Shown: positions 52,082-61,346, numbered from the stretch's first letter. The stretch is DNA of 64,000 bases from a bacterium (GCA_024742305.1 JANSYQ010000002.1:365062-429061), one strand, 5' to 3'. Made by a program: numbers and translations. Notes: generated from the letters alone by a model not told the origin.

Positions 52082-53113
52082 TTACATTCCTGAGGTGAAT
52101 TGCTTCAAGAAGCGAACATCGTTTTCAGAGTACAAACGCAAATCGTTCACACGATATTTCAACTGTGCAATACGTTCTACTCCCATTCCAAAGGCAAAGC
52201 CTGAATATTTTTCCGGGTCGATATTACTCGACTTCAAGACATTAGGATCTACCATGCCACAGCCGAGAATTTCTAGCCACCCCGTGTATTTACAAACGTT
52301 ACATCCTTTTCCGCTACAAATAGTACACGAAACATCTACCTCAGCGCTTGGCTCCGTAAACGGGAAGTACGAAGGACGTAATCGAATTTGTGCCTTTTCT
52401 CCAAACATCTCCTGAGCGAAGTACAACAAGGTTTGCTTCAAATCGGCGAAGGAAACATCGGTATCGATGTACAACCCTTCTACTTGATGAAAGAAACAGT
52501 GCGCGCGGGCAGAAATAGCTTCATTTCGATACACACGCCCCGGTGAAATCGTTCGGATCGGTGGTTCTGAGTTTTCCATCACACGCACCTGCACCGAAGA
52601 AGTATGCGTTCTAAGTGCCATCTCCGACTCAGGATTATCACCTTTTTCAATGAAAAAAGTATCCTGCATATCTCTTGCCGGGTGTTCCGGTGGGAAGTTT
52701 AGCGCAGAAAAGTTGTGCCAATCATCTTCAATTTCCGGTCCTTCAGAAACGGTAAACCCAACACGAGCAAAAATTTCTATGATTTCAGATCGAACTAATG
52801 AAAGCGGGTGACGGCTTCCCACGGCAATGGCATCTCCCGGACGGGTAACATCAATTCCATGCGCGCTATCCTGTGCACCGGAAAGTGCTTCTTTTTGCGC
52901 CTCCAATTTTTCTTGGGCAAACTGACGAAGCCCATTCACCAATTGACCTGCCTCACGTTTTTCCTCGTTAGGCACTTGCTTCAAATCGGCAAACAAATCT
53001 TTTATGGCTCCTTTTGTTCCAAGGAATGCAATGCGAAACTTTTCCATTGCGTCGGCCGAATCGATTTTGAACTGTTCGATTTCCGCCTTTAATTGTTCCA
53101 CTTTCTCTTTCAT
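52082..53113 (-). CDS. pheS: Phenylalanyl-tRNA synthetase alpha subunit
   Basis: A 343-aa class II aminoacyl-tRNA synthetase subunit. The N-terminal coiled coil (1-90) is followed by HPLSLVRSEIIEIFARVGF, the motif 2 region RTISPGRVYRNEAISARAHC, and the late zinc-like insertion CTICSGKGCNVCKYTG. The motif 3 block FAFGMGVERIAQLKY ends the fold. The ATG at 53113 is chosen; a TTG lies five codons upstream. First gene of the pheS-ytxJ-cyclotransferase operon. Confidence 0.95.
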   Translation of the reverse strand: MKEKVEQLKAEIEQFKIDSADAMEKFRIAFLGTKGAIKDLFADLKQVPNEEKREAGQLVNGLRQFAQEKLEAQKEALSGAQDSAHGIDVTRPGDAIAVGSRHPLSLVRSEIIEIFARVGFTVSEGPEIEDDWHNFSALNFPPEHPARDMQDTFFIEKGDNPESEMALRTHTSSVQVRVMENSEPPIRTISPGRVYRNEAISARAHCFFHQVEGLYIDTDVSFADLKQTLLYFAQEMFGEKAQIRLRPSYFPFTEPSAEVDVSCTICSGKGCNVCKYTGWLEILGCGMVDPNVLKSSNIDPEKYSGFAFGMGVERIAQLKYRVNDLRLYSENDVRFLKQFTSGM

Positions 53114-53252
53114 CGGTACTTTATCCAACCTTTTCTAAGAACCTTCGTTTCAGTACTTAGAGCGGTTGCTGTAACTTTTTAATAGGTAAACTTGTTATAA
53201 ATTGAAACAAAACCGTTCAATAAGGCGTACGAAGTTAAGAATTAAAGGGGTA

Positions 53253-53286
53253 TTGTTCTCTTTTTAATCGAAATAGATTATCTTTG
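53253..53286 (+). promoter_or_regulatory. Promoter of the paired lipoprotein genes
   Basis: TTG (53253-53255), 23 bases spacer, TATCTTTG (53279-53286), a perfect -7 element. It lies 36 bases before ATG 53323 and faces away from pheS, so the divergent region also carries the pheS leader. Confidence 0.65.
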
Positions 53287-53322
53287 AACGGCTCTGTTTA
53301 TGAGGATTAGCGTAAGATTATT

Positions 53323-53697
53323 ATGAAAAAATTACTAATTGTAGGATTGCTTTTCGTTTCACTAGGACTTTTTACCTCGTGCAAAAACGACAATCCATCG
53401 GTGATCAAAATTTTTGTTCGCTCTGCCAGTAATGAGTTGGTAGAAGGGGCGAAAGTGATCATTGTTGGTGACGTAAATTCCAACCCTGAGACAATGTCAT
53501 GGGTGGATACAGTGGTTACGAACAACTCAGGATTCGCATATTTCAGCATGCGTGCGTATTACGAAGCAGCAGGTGCAGAAGAAAACCCAGTGGCGTATTT
53601 CGATGTCATTGCGAAAACAGCAACGAAAGAAGCAACGGGTTACATAAGAAGTCGTGTACATACGACAGCGGTAGAAACTATTTTCCTACCAAACTAA
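53323..53697 (+). CDS. Small lipoprotein with carboxypeptidase-regulatory-like fold (tandem paralogue 1)
   Basis: A 124-aa lipoprotein: signal peptide and lipobox (MKKLLIVGLLFVSLGLFTSC), then a beta-sandwich of about 100 residues (IKIFVRSASNELVEGAKVII, TVVTNNSGFAYFSMRAYY) with the N-(x)-SG/GFA pattern of carboxypeptidase-regulatory-like domains. It is related to the next protein (IKIFVR/AKILVR and SASNE/DANNQ blocks). Separated by 10 bases, both genes share a promoter and terminator. Confidence 0.78.
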   Translation: MKKLLIVGLLFVSLGLFTSCKNDNPSVIKIFVRSASNELVEGAKVIIVGDVNSNPETMSWVDTVVTNNSGFAYFSMRAYYEAAGAEENPVAYFDVIAKTATKEATGYIRSRVHTTAVETIFLPN

Positions 53698-53707
53698 ATT
53701 AAAGGCT

Positions 53708-54079
53708 TTGAAAGGACGATATATAGTATTTGCATTATTGGTTTTGTTCGTTGGAACAATAGCAGTATCGTGTAGAACAAAAGAGGACACCATTGCGAAG
53801 ATTTTGGTGCGTGATGCCAACAATCAGCCCGTGTACAATGCACGCGTGATCGTTTATGGACAGTCCACTACCAATCAGGCATCCAGCGTAGTGTTGTATG
53901 ATACAGCATATACGAATTCAGCTGGAGAGGCCATCTTTAACTTCAACGAAGTGTATCAGTTGGGTCAAGCGGGAGTTGCCGTTTTGAACATTGATGCTGA
54001 GAAAGGTGGACTTGTAGGACAAGGAATTATTAAGGTTGAACAGGAGACCACTACGGAAGAAGTAGTCTTCATCAACTAG
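53708..54079 (+). CDS. Small lipoprotein with carboxypeptidase-regulatory-like fold (tandem paralogue 2)
   Basis: A 123-aa lipoprotein starting with TTG at 53708, with lipobox in LFVGTIAVSC. The core (AKILVRDANNQPVYNARVIV, YDTAYTNSAGEAIFNFNEVY) repeats the pattern of the preceding protein, so the pair arose by duplication. No ATG is available in frame nearby. It is followed by a strong terminator. Confidence 0.76.
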   Translation: MKGRYIVFALLVLFVGTIAVSCRTKEDTIAKILVRDANNQPVYNARVIVYGQSTTNQASSVVLYDTAYTNSAGEAIFNFNEVYQLGQAGVAVLNIDAEKGGLVGQGIIKVEQETTTEEVVFIN

Positions 54080-54096
54080 ATTGTTGTATATTCAAG

Positions 54097-54129
54097 AAAG
54101 GCGGTGCATTTAAGTGTACCGCCTTTTTT
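54097..54129 (+). terminator. Intrinsic terminator after the lipoprotein pair
   Basis: AAAGGCGGT (54097-54105) pairs with ACCGCCTTT (54118-54126), the stem continuing inward with two pairs, and is followed by TTT. It lies 17 bases after the stop. Confidence 0.82.
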
Positions 54130-54145
54130 GATTTATAAATATTCT

Positions 54146-54706
54146 ATGAGGTGGATCATTCTATTCTTAATAAGTACACTTATTCTTTTGGGCTGCGCTG
54201 ATTCTGAACGAAGTATTGAGGATTACGCCAATGCAGATGTCAAGTTTCAAAAAAGAACATTTACAGCGAAAACAAATGAGTTTTATATGACGCTTCCTGC
54301 AGGCTGGCATACCAATCAGGACCTCGCAGAGTCTGATACTCTTCATTATTATTTGGAGGCAGGGTCCGATGATGGCACACTTCTATCTATGACCGTCCTA
54401 AAAATGGAGACGGTGTACGGCAGGATCGATAAAGAATTTAATAAGCATATCGCAGAGTATACAAAAGCCATCAATGTCACACTAAAGGAAAGGACGACTG
54501 TACAAGTTGGCAACATGACCGCTGATGCAGCTTTATGTGAGTTTGATGACAAAGGCAAAGTAATCTTAAAAGAAATAGATCTTTTTATTCCTCTGAATAA
54601 TCATCAATACTATTCCATAACTATGATCTGTGAAAACAATGACAAAGTGGATGAAAACCTAGCAATAATGATGTCCTGTGCGAAAAGTTTCCGATTGAAG
54701 AATTAA
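54146..54706 (+). CDS. Lipoprotein with PsbP/DUF1795-like domain
   Basis: A 186-aa lipoprotein. From ATG 54146 the lipobox is LILLGC; the earlier ATG at 54104 lies in the terminator stem. The mature domain (RTFTAKTNEFYMTLPAGWHT, LLSMTVLKMETVYGRIDKEF, ending CAKSFRLKN) resembles the PsbP/DUF1795 alpha/beta fold found in stress or photosystem-related proteins. No precise function. The next gene starts 18 bases later, so possible cotranscription with nnrDE. Confidence 0.7.
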   Translation: MRWIILFLISTLILLGCADSERSIEDYANADVKFQKRTFTAKTNEFYMTLPAGWHTNQDLAESDTLHYYLEAGSDDGTLLSMTVLKMETVYGRIDKEFNKHIAEYTKAINVTLKERTTVQVGNMTADAALCEFDDKGKVILKEIDLFIPLNNHQYYSITMICENNDKVDENLAIMMSCAKSFRLKN

Positions 54707-54724
54707 TTCTATCTTCAATTCACT

Positions 54725-56224
54725 ATGAAAATACTCTCCGCGCAACAAATCAGAGATTGTGATGTATACACCATCACCAACGAACCCATTACTTCTATCG
54801 ACCTGATGGAACGAGCAAGTGGAGCTTTTGTAGAAGCCTTCTTAGCGAGTGTTTCTTCCGAGAACAAACAAGTCACTATTTTCTGCGGTACGGGAAACAA
54901 TGGTGGCGATGGACTCGTTGTTGCCAGACTCCTGCATGAAGAAGGATGGAAAGTCGACTGTTATTTGGTAGCGTTCTCGAAGAAGGTAAGTCCGGACAAT
55001 CAATCGAACCAAAAGCGACTGTCGGAAGTAGGCGTTACACTTCACTCGATTAATACGGCTGCCGACTTTCCCGAAAACATCTCCCCCATAGTTATTGACG
55101 CGCTTGTGGGTACGGGAATTACTCGACCTTTGGAAGGTTTGCTAGGCGATGTTGTTCAAAAAATCAATCAACAAAAAGCCACCGTTTTCAGCGTTGATCT
55201 GCCGTCAGGCTTGTATGATCAGGACGATTGTACCCAAAACATTGACTGCATCATTCATGCCACCTATTCCTTCACTTTTCAAAACCCAAAACTCAATTTT
55301 CTGTTGCCTGAATATTCTGAGGTCGTTGGCGAGTGGAGCGTCCTTGACATTGGCTTGGATCAATCGTACATTAATGAACTTCCTTGCGACGCTTTTTTGG
55401 TGGATGATCAGCATATTAAATCGTTGTTGCTAGTTAGAAAGAAGCACAGTCACAAGGGAACTTATGGACATGCCGGGCTAATTTGCGGATCAAAAGGTAT
55501 GATGGGAGCAGCCGTTTTGGCTACAAGTTCATGTCTTCGTTCCGGAGCTGGGTTGACAACCGTCATGGTTCCTGAAGTTGGTTACTCTATCCTTCAAACG
55601 ACGTGTCCTGAGGCGATGTGCCTAGTTGTTGGAACCACGCATTGGAGAAATGTTCCGGTGTTGCAAAATTATACGTGTGTTGGTGTCGGACCTGGGCTGG
55701 GGCAGCATGGCGAAACCAAGGAGGCGTTGTTGTTAACTCTAGAATCAAGTGAGCAGACGGTTGTGTTGGATGCCGATGCACTCAATCTGCTCCAAGAGTC
55801 TGACCTTTCATTACTACCTGCAAACTCTATCATCACTCCACACCCGAAAGAGTTTGAACGACTGTTTGGGAAAACATCCACTAGTCATCGGCGTTTGGAG
55901 TTGGCTCAGAAAAAGGCGAAAGAGTACAAAATTATCATTCTTCTGAAAGGACATCATTCTTGTATTGCGCTCCCCAATGGCAACCTATGTTTCAACAATA
56001 CCGGAAATGCGGGAATGGCCAAAGGTGGAAGCGGCGATGTGTTAACCGGGTTGATTACGGGTCTTGTTGCACGCGGCTATGCACCTGAAAATGCTGCTAT
56101 CATAGGTTGTTATCTTCACGGACTTGCGGGTGATATTTGCTCGGATGAAATCGGTATGGAAGGAATGACGGCTAGAGATTTAGTACAGCGAATGCCACAG
56201 GCATGGTCATTGTTAATAAATTGA
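54725..56224 (+). CDS. nnr: Bifunctional NAD(P)H-hydrate epimerase/dehydratase
   Basis: A 499-aa fusion that repairs hydrated NAD(P)H. The N-terminal YjeF epimerase domain (1-~210) has CGTGNNGGDGLVVARLL and a PSGLYDQD loop. The C-terminal ribokinase-like ADP-dependent dehydratase domain (about 225-499) has HKGTYGHAGLICGSKGMMGA, VGVGPGLGQ, ITPHPKEFERLFGK, and GNAGMAKGGSGDVLTGLI. Standard domain order and length for NnrDE; cytoplasmic. Confidence 0.94.
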   Translation: MKILSAQQIRDCDVYTITNEPITSIDLMERASGAFVEAFLASVSSENKQVTIFCGTGNNGGDGLVVARLLHEEGWKVDCYLVAFSKKVSPDNQSNQKRLSEVGVTLHSINTAADFPENISPIVIDALVGTGITRPLEGLLGDVVQKINQQKATVFSVDLPSGLYDQDDCTQNIDCIIHATYSFTFQNPKLNFLLPEYSEVVGEWSVLDIGLDQSYINELPCDAFLVDDQHIKSLLLVRKKHSHKGTYGHAGLICGSKGMMGAAVLATSSCLRSGAGLTTVMVPEVGYSILQTTCPEAMCLVVGTTHWRNVPVLQNYTCVGVGPGLGQHGETKEALLLTLESSEQTVVLDADALNLLQESDLSLLPANSIITPHPKEFERLFGKTSTSHRRLELAQKKAKEYKIIILLKGHHSCIALPNGNLCFNNTGNAGMAKGGSGDVLTGLITGLVARGYAPENAAIIGCYLHGLAGDICSDEIGMEGMTARDLVQRMPQAWSLLIN

Positions 56225-56365
56225 TCTCAGCTCTTAAATTCTCGTGGCACCCTTTTTGTTTCTTTGCCAGCAATAACTAAAAGATTCAACCGTTTCAAAG
56301 AAAGACGCCCTTCCCTTATTGGGTTTCTCTCCTTAACTCTTTATCAAACGATTAAAAACCAGAAA

Positions 56366-56557
56366 ATGAAAAAAGCAGTCCTTATCTCCCTTGCCCTTGT
56401 GGCATCCTTTGCCTTTGTAAGTTGTGGTGCATCTAATGCTGCTGGAAACGGTTACCACGGTGTTTCCAATGCTAAGATGAAGAAGAAACAACAAAAAGAA
56501 TTTCAAAAGCCTAAGCACAAAATCAAGAAAAGTAAAAGCGAAAAGCGCGGGAATTAG
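56366..56557 (+). CDS. Small basic lipoprotein, 63 aa
   Basis: From ATG 56366 a lipoprotein signal peptide (MKKAVLISLALVASFAFVSC) is followed by a short Gly/Asn-rich segment and a strongly Lys-rich C-terminus (MKKKQQKEFQKPKHKIKKSK). Family unknown; similar tiny basic lipoproteins are common in flavobacteria. Its stop codon (TAG 56555-56557) overlaps the convergent stop of the MORN gene (minus-strand TAA at 56554-56556). Confidence 0.66.
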   Translation: MKKAVLISLALVASFAFVSCGASNAAGNGYHGVSNAKMKKKQQKEFQKPKHKIKKSKSEKRGN

Positions 56558-57309
56558 TGCTCTTTTCTCTTCTTTAAAGTGCCATCTAGGTTAAACTCCT
56601 CGTACAGTCCGGTTAATTTTCCGTCCAAATTATAAGTGGCCGAAATTTTTAGTGTTCCGTTATCGTAATACTCGTAATAAGGACCAACGAAATTCCCATT
56701 TTTACATTGCGCCTTTGTTGCCATTGCTCCGTTTTGGTGATATAGGGAGTGTTCACCGTGGAACTCATTGTTCCGAAACTGTGTGAAGCCTTGTAAACTT
56801 CCATCATTGTAGTATATCGTGTGTTCGCCGTGATGATTCGTGTACTTGTCTACCCTTCGGTTGGTCAGGAATCGTTTCCCAAAGATTTTAAACCCGTGAA
56901 AGGGGTTCACATCGAGCGTGCTGTCTTGCTCGTATTGTGTCCAATAATAATCACTGAGGACGCCATTTTTATGGTATTCGTACATTTTTACTAGTAACAG
57001 CGTGTCCATGGAGTAATAATCCGCGTTAATCGTATCACCTTTTGCGTTGAAGTATGTGCACCAGCCATCATAATGACCTTCTTTGAAGTTTTCCTCAAAC
57101 CGTAGACTTCCATCCTTGTTATACCAGCGGCGTGCGCCATGTAGATTTCCACCTTTAATGGTATACTCTTCCTGCAATGTCCCATCGGCGTATTTGATTT
57201 TGTGCTCGCCCTCCCTCGTTCCGCCATTGCTATAGGATTTATTGATCGGGTTCTGCGCAGAAACACAACACGTCAATAGAAGTAGAATGAAACATGCGGC
57301 ACTTTTCAT
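56554..57309 (-). CDS. MORN-repeat (YwqK-like) exported protein
   Basis: A 251-aa protein with a signal peptide (MKSAACFILLLLTCCVSAQ) and about nine MORN-type repeats such as GEHKIKYADGTLQEEYTIKG, HGARRWYNKDGSLRFEENFK and GEHTIYYNDGSLQGFTQFRN. The pattern matches the 'YwqK antitoxin' domain family, which here lacks a toxin neighbour and is simply an exported beta-hairpin repeat protein. Convergent with the small lipoprotein; 18 bases separate its start from the subtilisin gene end. Confidence 0.8.
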   Translation of the reverse strand: MKSAACFILLLLTCCVSAQNPINKSYSNGGTREGEHKIKYADGTLQEEYTIKGGNLHGARRWYNKDGSLRFEENFKEGHYDGWCTYFNAKGDTINADYYSMDTLLLVKMYEYHKNGVLSDYYWTQYEQDSTLDVNPFHGFKIFGKRFLTNRRVDKYTNHHGEHTIYYNDGSLQGFTQFRNNEFHGEHSLYHQNGAMATKAQCKNGNFVGPYYEYYDNGTLKISATYNLDGKLTGLYEEFNLDGTLKKRKEH

Positions 57310-57327
57310 GATGAAATCAATTTCTTG

Positions 57328-59487
57328 TTACTCCTTCACAAATTTCGTCTGCTGCACTTTGCCATCGACGACTAATCGAAGGATGTACACGCCCGATTCT
57401 AATGTTGAAACATCGATGATTGAAAGCTCTGTGTTCTGATAAACCGATGCGCCCGTCATGGAAATGATTTGCACATTTTCTACCGTGCCCTCTAAGCCGT
57501 TGACTGTAATTGTGTTTGATGCCGGGTTGGGCGCAACTGTCCAGTTGTATTCCATTTCCAATTCATTCTCACCCACGATATCCAAGGCTGCTAGCACTGC
57601 TCGATATGCATTGATTTTTCCCCAGCCCCACTTTACACTGTGCGGTGGAATATTTCCTGTGTGACTGTCTGTTCTTGCCGTTTCAATGATTACATCTTTC
57701 ACCTGTTGCGGAGAAAGGAATGGATTGGCTTCCAAAATAATGGCTGCAATTCCTGCCACCACCGGACTCGACATTGACGTTCCGCTGTAGCGCCCAAATG
57801 GATAGGTTCTTCCGTTAAACTGTACCTCATCTACTTGTTGGAAAGTAGCGTCCGTGTACGAAGAAATAGAAGATGCCACTTGCACTCCCGGCGCTGAAAT
57901 ATCTGGCTTCAAGGTTCCATCCATCAATGGTCCGTTGCTTGAAAAGGTTGCTTCAGCACCTCCGACGAGGGTTCCTGTCATGGTGTAAAACTCGGAAGAG
58001 TACGCCGCTACAGAAATGGTACTTGAAGCACAGGCGGGAATACCTATCCCAAACTGATTGTCGCCTGTTGTAGATCCTGTTCCAATGCTTCCAAAGGACA
58101 TTCCCCAGTTGCCAACGTCTGTTGTTAGCTCCGTTAAGTTCCAATAATGAACAGTTCCGTTTGCCGCCGTTGAAAGAAATCCAGCACGATAACTGTTTGT
58201 GGGTTCTGTTACCCTGAGGCGCATTTGCGGACGTCCGTTGCTTGGGTAGGCAGCATCTGTTGACAAGTTGAAAAATACGGTGTCTGATCCGGCGGCCACC
58301 AAAAACGAGTCGATATAACTCGTCGTGGATGCTGTTGGGTACCAAGGAGTAGATGCAACTATGTTATTAACAACATCTGTAACCACCAGTTGGATTGAAA
58401 ATTCGTTGCCGATATCACCCCACATGTGTATACTCTGTCCCCAAAGCGTCGTCATTCCGGGGTTGTTGTAAAAATTGATTTTCGTTTTGATGGTATCGTT
58501 CGCAAAGTCTTTCTGAATATGAAAGTTCACGTCTCCATTGTTTCCTGCGGAAGTCACAAAGACAACTCCCTGGTTGGCATAATTTTCCATGGCTTGTGCC
58601 AAAATATCGGTATTGTCAAGCGCGCTGGAATGATAAATTCCCCAGCTCCCGTTGATCACTAGTCGCTTCCCTTCGGCTTGCGCTTTATTGAACATCCATT
58701 CCCAAGCGTCCAAAATGGCGGCTTCGTGGATTTGAAACGTCACAAATAAAAACTGCGACTCAAATGCCATTCCGCGGTGTTCGGTGCCCGCTCCACTCCC
58801 ACCGGTAATACCGGCCACGTGCGTTCCATGCGTTGCGTACGAGTAGAAGTTCGCTGTGTCGGAACCCGCGTTGATCATGTCGGTAGCTGTGTTGTACTCC
58901 GTTCCATAGCCATATGGTTGCGGCGCTGGTCCTGAGATTTTAAACTGATCCCAAGCGGCTAAAATTCGTGTGTCTTGAAGCAAGGTGTCATAAAACATCG
59001 GTGAGGAATAATCGAACCCCCAATCGGTAATACCAATGATTACATCTTTTCCGGTATAACTCTGCGGTAAATTGATTCCTTGCCAAACACTGTCCACATT
59101 CGTTCCAACCTTAACTTTTTCCAAGTGCGGTTTTGCCATTCCGGCAAGCTTTAAATAGTCAATGGACGATTCGTTGTAAATCGCGCTCAATTGCTGAATC
59201 GGGTAACGCAAGCTCACAATGTCTCCAATCTTCGATCCGACAATGATTCCGCGGCTTTCCACTTCCTCTTTTTCAAACGCGTTGTTCACGGTGCATACAA
59301 ATCCAACGTAGTCGTGTCCTTGAATTTTATCAATAGGAAATTGATGGCGCATCGTCTGCGAAACACGTTCGTTATTTTTCTTGAACTCTTTTTGAATCAC
59401 CGAGATGTCAGCAATGGTATTGTTGGACAATTGCATTTGGGACATTCCAGAAAACGCGGTTAGTAGAAAGATGAGTGTAAGTCTCAT
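57328..59487 (-). CDS. T9SS-exported subtilisin-like (S8) protease
   Basis: A 719-aa protease. ATG 59487 gives a signal peptide (MRLTLIFLLTAFSGMSQ). The S8 triad: Asp in IGITDWGFDYSS, His in ATHGTHVAGITGGSGAG, Ser in YSGTSMSSPVVAGIAAI. An insertion between His and Ser (about 270-430) looks like a beta-rich propeptide-like or PA-like module. The C-terminus is a type A sorting domain (WTVAPNPASNTITVNG, LESGVYILRLVVDGKVQ). The enzyme probably digests protein outside the cell. The MORN gene follows downstream. Confidence 0.9.
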   Translation of the reverse strand: MRLTLIFLLTAFSGMSQMQLSNNTIADISVIQKEFKKNNERVSQTMRHQFPIDKIQGHDYVGFVCTVNNAFEKEEVESRGIIVGSKIGDIVSLRYPIQQLSAIYNESSIDYLKLAGMAKPHLEKVKVGTNVDSVWQGINLPQSYTGKDVIIGITDWGFDYSSPMFYDTLLQDTRILAAWDQFKISGPAPQPYGYGTEYNTATDMINAGSDTANFYSYATHGTHVAGITGGSGAGTEHRGMAFESQFLFVTFQIHEAAILDAWEWMFNKAQAEGKRLVINGSWGIYHSSALDNTDILAQAMENYANQGVVFVTSAGNNGDVNFHIQKDFANDTIKTKINFYNNPGMTTLWGQSIHMWGDIGNEFSIQLVVTDVVNNIVASTPWYPTASTTSYIDSFLVAAGSDTVFFNLSTDAAYPSNGRPQMRLRVTEPTNSYRAGFLSTAANGTVHYWNLTELTTDVGNWGMSFGSIGTGSTTGDNQFGIGIPACASSTISVAAYSSEFYTMTGTLVGGAEATFSSNGPLMDGTLKPDISAPGVQVASSISSYTDATFQQVDEVQFNGRTYPFGRYSGTSMSSPVVAGIAAIILEANPFLSPQQVKDVIIETARTDSHTGNIPPHSVKWGWGKINAYRAVLAALDIVGENELEMEYNWTVAPNPASNTITVNGLEGTVENVQIISMTGASVYQNTELSIIDVSTLESGVYILRLVVDGKVQQTKFVKE

Positions 59488-59666
59488 GATGAGTGTTTTA
59501 GGGTTCAAAGGTACGGTAGATTTAAACTAACTGCAAAAGACCCAAGACAAGATGAGTTGCCGATGCCCTCTACCTCTCATCCCACTATTCTTTCGCTAAA
59601 GCTTCAGCACAAGCGTTCCAAAAGGGCAATTGGTTAGATACTGGCAAGATGCCCACAATTAAGAGT

Positions 59667-59827
59667 CCACCACAAGGGCACGAAGCGCGCGGAGCATAGT
59701 TTGAAACCTCGGACAAGTAAAGAACACTAAGGATTATGACTTCGTCATAATCTAGTGCACCACTGTAAAGTATCTTTTACCCACTCCCTAATTACTTAGT
59801 GTTCCCCGTGCCTTAGTGGTTAAAAAA
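59667..59827 (-). repeat. Interspersed repeat with hairpin core and inverted head motifs (copy B)
   Basis: The 515-base gap 59509-60023 contains no convincing gene. Its middle carries a left head (CCACCACAAGGGCACGAAGC, 59667-59686), then GATTATGAC-TTC-GTCATAATC (59732-59752, perfect 9-bp hairpin) with flank CTAGTGCAC, then a right head in opposite orientation (GTGCCTTAGTGGTTAAAAA, about 59809-59827). Read on the minus strand it matches copy A at 13617-13708 in order, and in the flank GTGCACTAGA it also matches the tandem array. The layout resembles a short MITE-like element with imperfect inverted ends. Confidence 0.6.
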
Positions 59828-60023
59828 ACTTAGCATTGTCTTCCTGACCGATGGTGGGCGAGTTATCTAGGAGGTCGTCTCCAAAAGAGGAAAGTCAGTT
59901 TTTCCAAATTGGATTGCAATCTCAAACGAGTTATATATTCGTTTGGTGCCAAACTTTAGGTAATGGACTTGGGAGAGAAGTCAAAAGAAACAATTCCGCT
60001 TCTCACTTTTCACTAAACACCAT

Positions 60024-60752
60024 TTACTTCTCACCACTATAATAAATCTCGCCCTCTTCCACCAAAGCATCACCGCGCATGCGCAGGAACAGCTGCATGA
60101 GTGCCGCCACGTCTTTTTCGCAATAGACTTTGATGCGTTCTAAATCCTTTTCCTCGTAATACACACGAGCTACATCTGCGCCTGAAATATCATCCTTTGG
60201 TGTAGGGATGTTGAATGCATGACACAATAATGCCAATGAAGTGTACGCTTTAAAATCGCCAAATTTCCACAGTTCCATCGTATCTAAATGCGGAATTTCC
60301 CATGGTTTTTTCCCAGCGATATCCAAGGTATGCGGCAGTTTTAATCCATTGATCAGCATACGGCGGCAGATGTAAGGGAAATCAAACTCCTTCGCGTTAT
60401 GTCCACACAAAATATGATATGGCGTATTGTAATGTTCGTCTAGTAATCCTTTGAATTGTTTGAGCAAGGTTTCCTCGTCATCGTGGTAAAACGACTTCAG
60501 TCGGATTTCCTTTCCTGTACTTGTATTTTTGATGTATCCCACGGAAATACACACAATTTTTCCAAACTCCGCAAAAATTCCCGCGCGCTCATCGTACAGG
60601 TCATAGTACGTTTTGTCATCTTTTAACTGCCAGCGCGTTTTCGCTTCGAACAACTCTTTGGCTTTTTCATCTACATCTTCGTAGTCATACACTTGAGGCA
60701 CTGTTTCGATATCCAAAAACAACACCTTTTCCAACGGCACTTTTTCTAACAT
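60024..60752 (-). CDS. Predicted 3'-5' exonuclease (PolB-like exonuclease domain)
   Basis: A 242-aa DEDD-type exonuclease resembling the stand-alone PolB exonuclease family (DNA_pol_B_exo2). ExoI is VLFLDIETVPQ, ExoII region GHNAKEFDFPYICRRML, ExoIII YCEKDVAALMQLF. Such proteins are thought to act in DNA repair or RNA turnover. The gene ends 270 bases after the repeat element and is divergent from the fRMsr gene. Confidence 0.85.
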   Translation of the reverse strand: MLEKVPLEKVLFLDIETVPQVYDYEDVDEKAKELFEAKTRWQLKDDKTYYDLYDERAGIFAEFGKIVCISVGYIKNTSTGKEIRLKSFYHDDEETLLKQFKGLLDEHYNTPYHILCGHNAKEFDFPYICRRMLINGLKLPHTLDIAGKKPWEIPHLDTMELWKFGDFKAYTSLALLCHAFNIPTPKDDISGADVARVYYEEKDLERIKVYCEKDVAALMQLFLRMRGDALVEEGEIYYSGEK

Positions 60753-60866
60753 AATTTTTTGGTTTCAATAGCGTTTGACGCTAGGTAAATAATAGGTTAC
60801 TCTATTCAAGTTAGTCAAAAATTGCAGATTCACCATAAAAAAAGCACTTTTGTATAAAACCCAGAT

Positions 60867-61346
60867 ATGGCGGAGGATTTAGTACTAGTCGAGGGCGATA
60901 AAAGCACCAAATATGAAGGGTTGATTCCCCAAATTAAGGCATTAATCGGCGATGAAAAGGACATGGTTGCCAATCAAGCGAATGTTGCGGCGGCACTGAA
61001 AGAGGCCTTCGGATTTCTTTGGGTTGGATTTTACAATGTCAAAGAAGGTGAATTAGTCCTTGGACCCTTCCAAGGACCTGTGGCATGTACGCGCATTCAA
61101 ATTGGCCGAGGCGTTTGTGGGACCGCATGGGAACAAAAAGAAACTGTGATTGTAGAAGACGTGGAGCAGTTTCCCGGTCATATCGCCTGTAGTTCGCTTT
61201 CAAAAAGTGAAATTGTGGTGCCCTTGGTAAAAGAATGCCAAGTGGTTGGTGTCCTTGATGTCGACAGTGATGAAACCGGAAGTTTTGACGGAGTAGATTC
61301 CATTTATCTGAATCAAATTTGCGAATGGCTGGTAAGTATTATGTAA
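60867..61346 (+). CDS. msrC: Free methionine-(R)-sulfoxide reductase (GAF domain)
   Basis: A 159-aa GAF-domain enzyme reducing free Met-R-sulfoxide. The three conserved cysteines are visible: PVACTRIQ, GRGVCGTAWE and GHIACSSL, as is the VLDVDSDETGSFDGVD block. No signal peptide; cytoplasmic. It overlaps the next gene by 22 bases. Confidence 0.9.
   Translation: MAEDLVLVEGDKSTKYEGLIPQIKALIGDEKDMVANQANVAAALKEAFGFLWVGFYNVKEGELVLGPFQGPVACTRIQIGRGVCGTAWEQKETVIVEDVEQFPGHIACSSLSKSEIVVPLVKECQVVGVLDVDSDETGSFDGVDSIYLNQICEWLVSIM

Noticed and set aside
56554..57309. YwqK 'antitoxin' gene implying a toxin-antitoxin pair
   Set aside because: The protein has a signal peptide and MORN-type repeats, and no toxin-like gene is adjacent; the name of the domain family is misleading here.
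59880..59900. AGAGGAAAGTC resembling the RNase P RNA core word
   Set aside because: The following bases do not continue the conserved core, and there is no pairing partner or RNA of suitable length.
59851..60042. 63-aa frame between the repeat element and the exonuclease
   Set aside because: Overlaps the end of the exonuclease gene, lacks promoter and shows no domain; noncoding is more likely.
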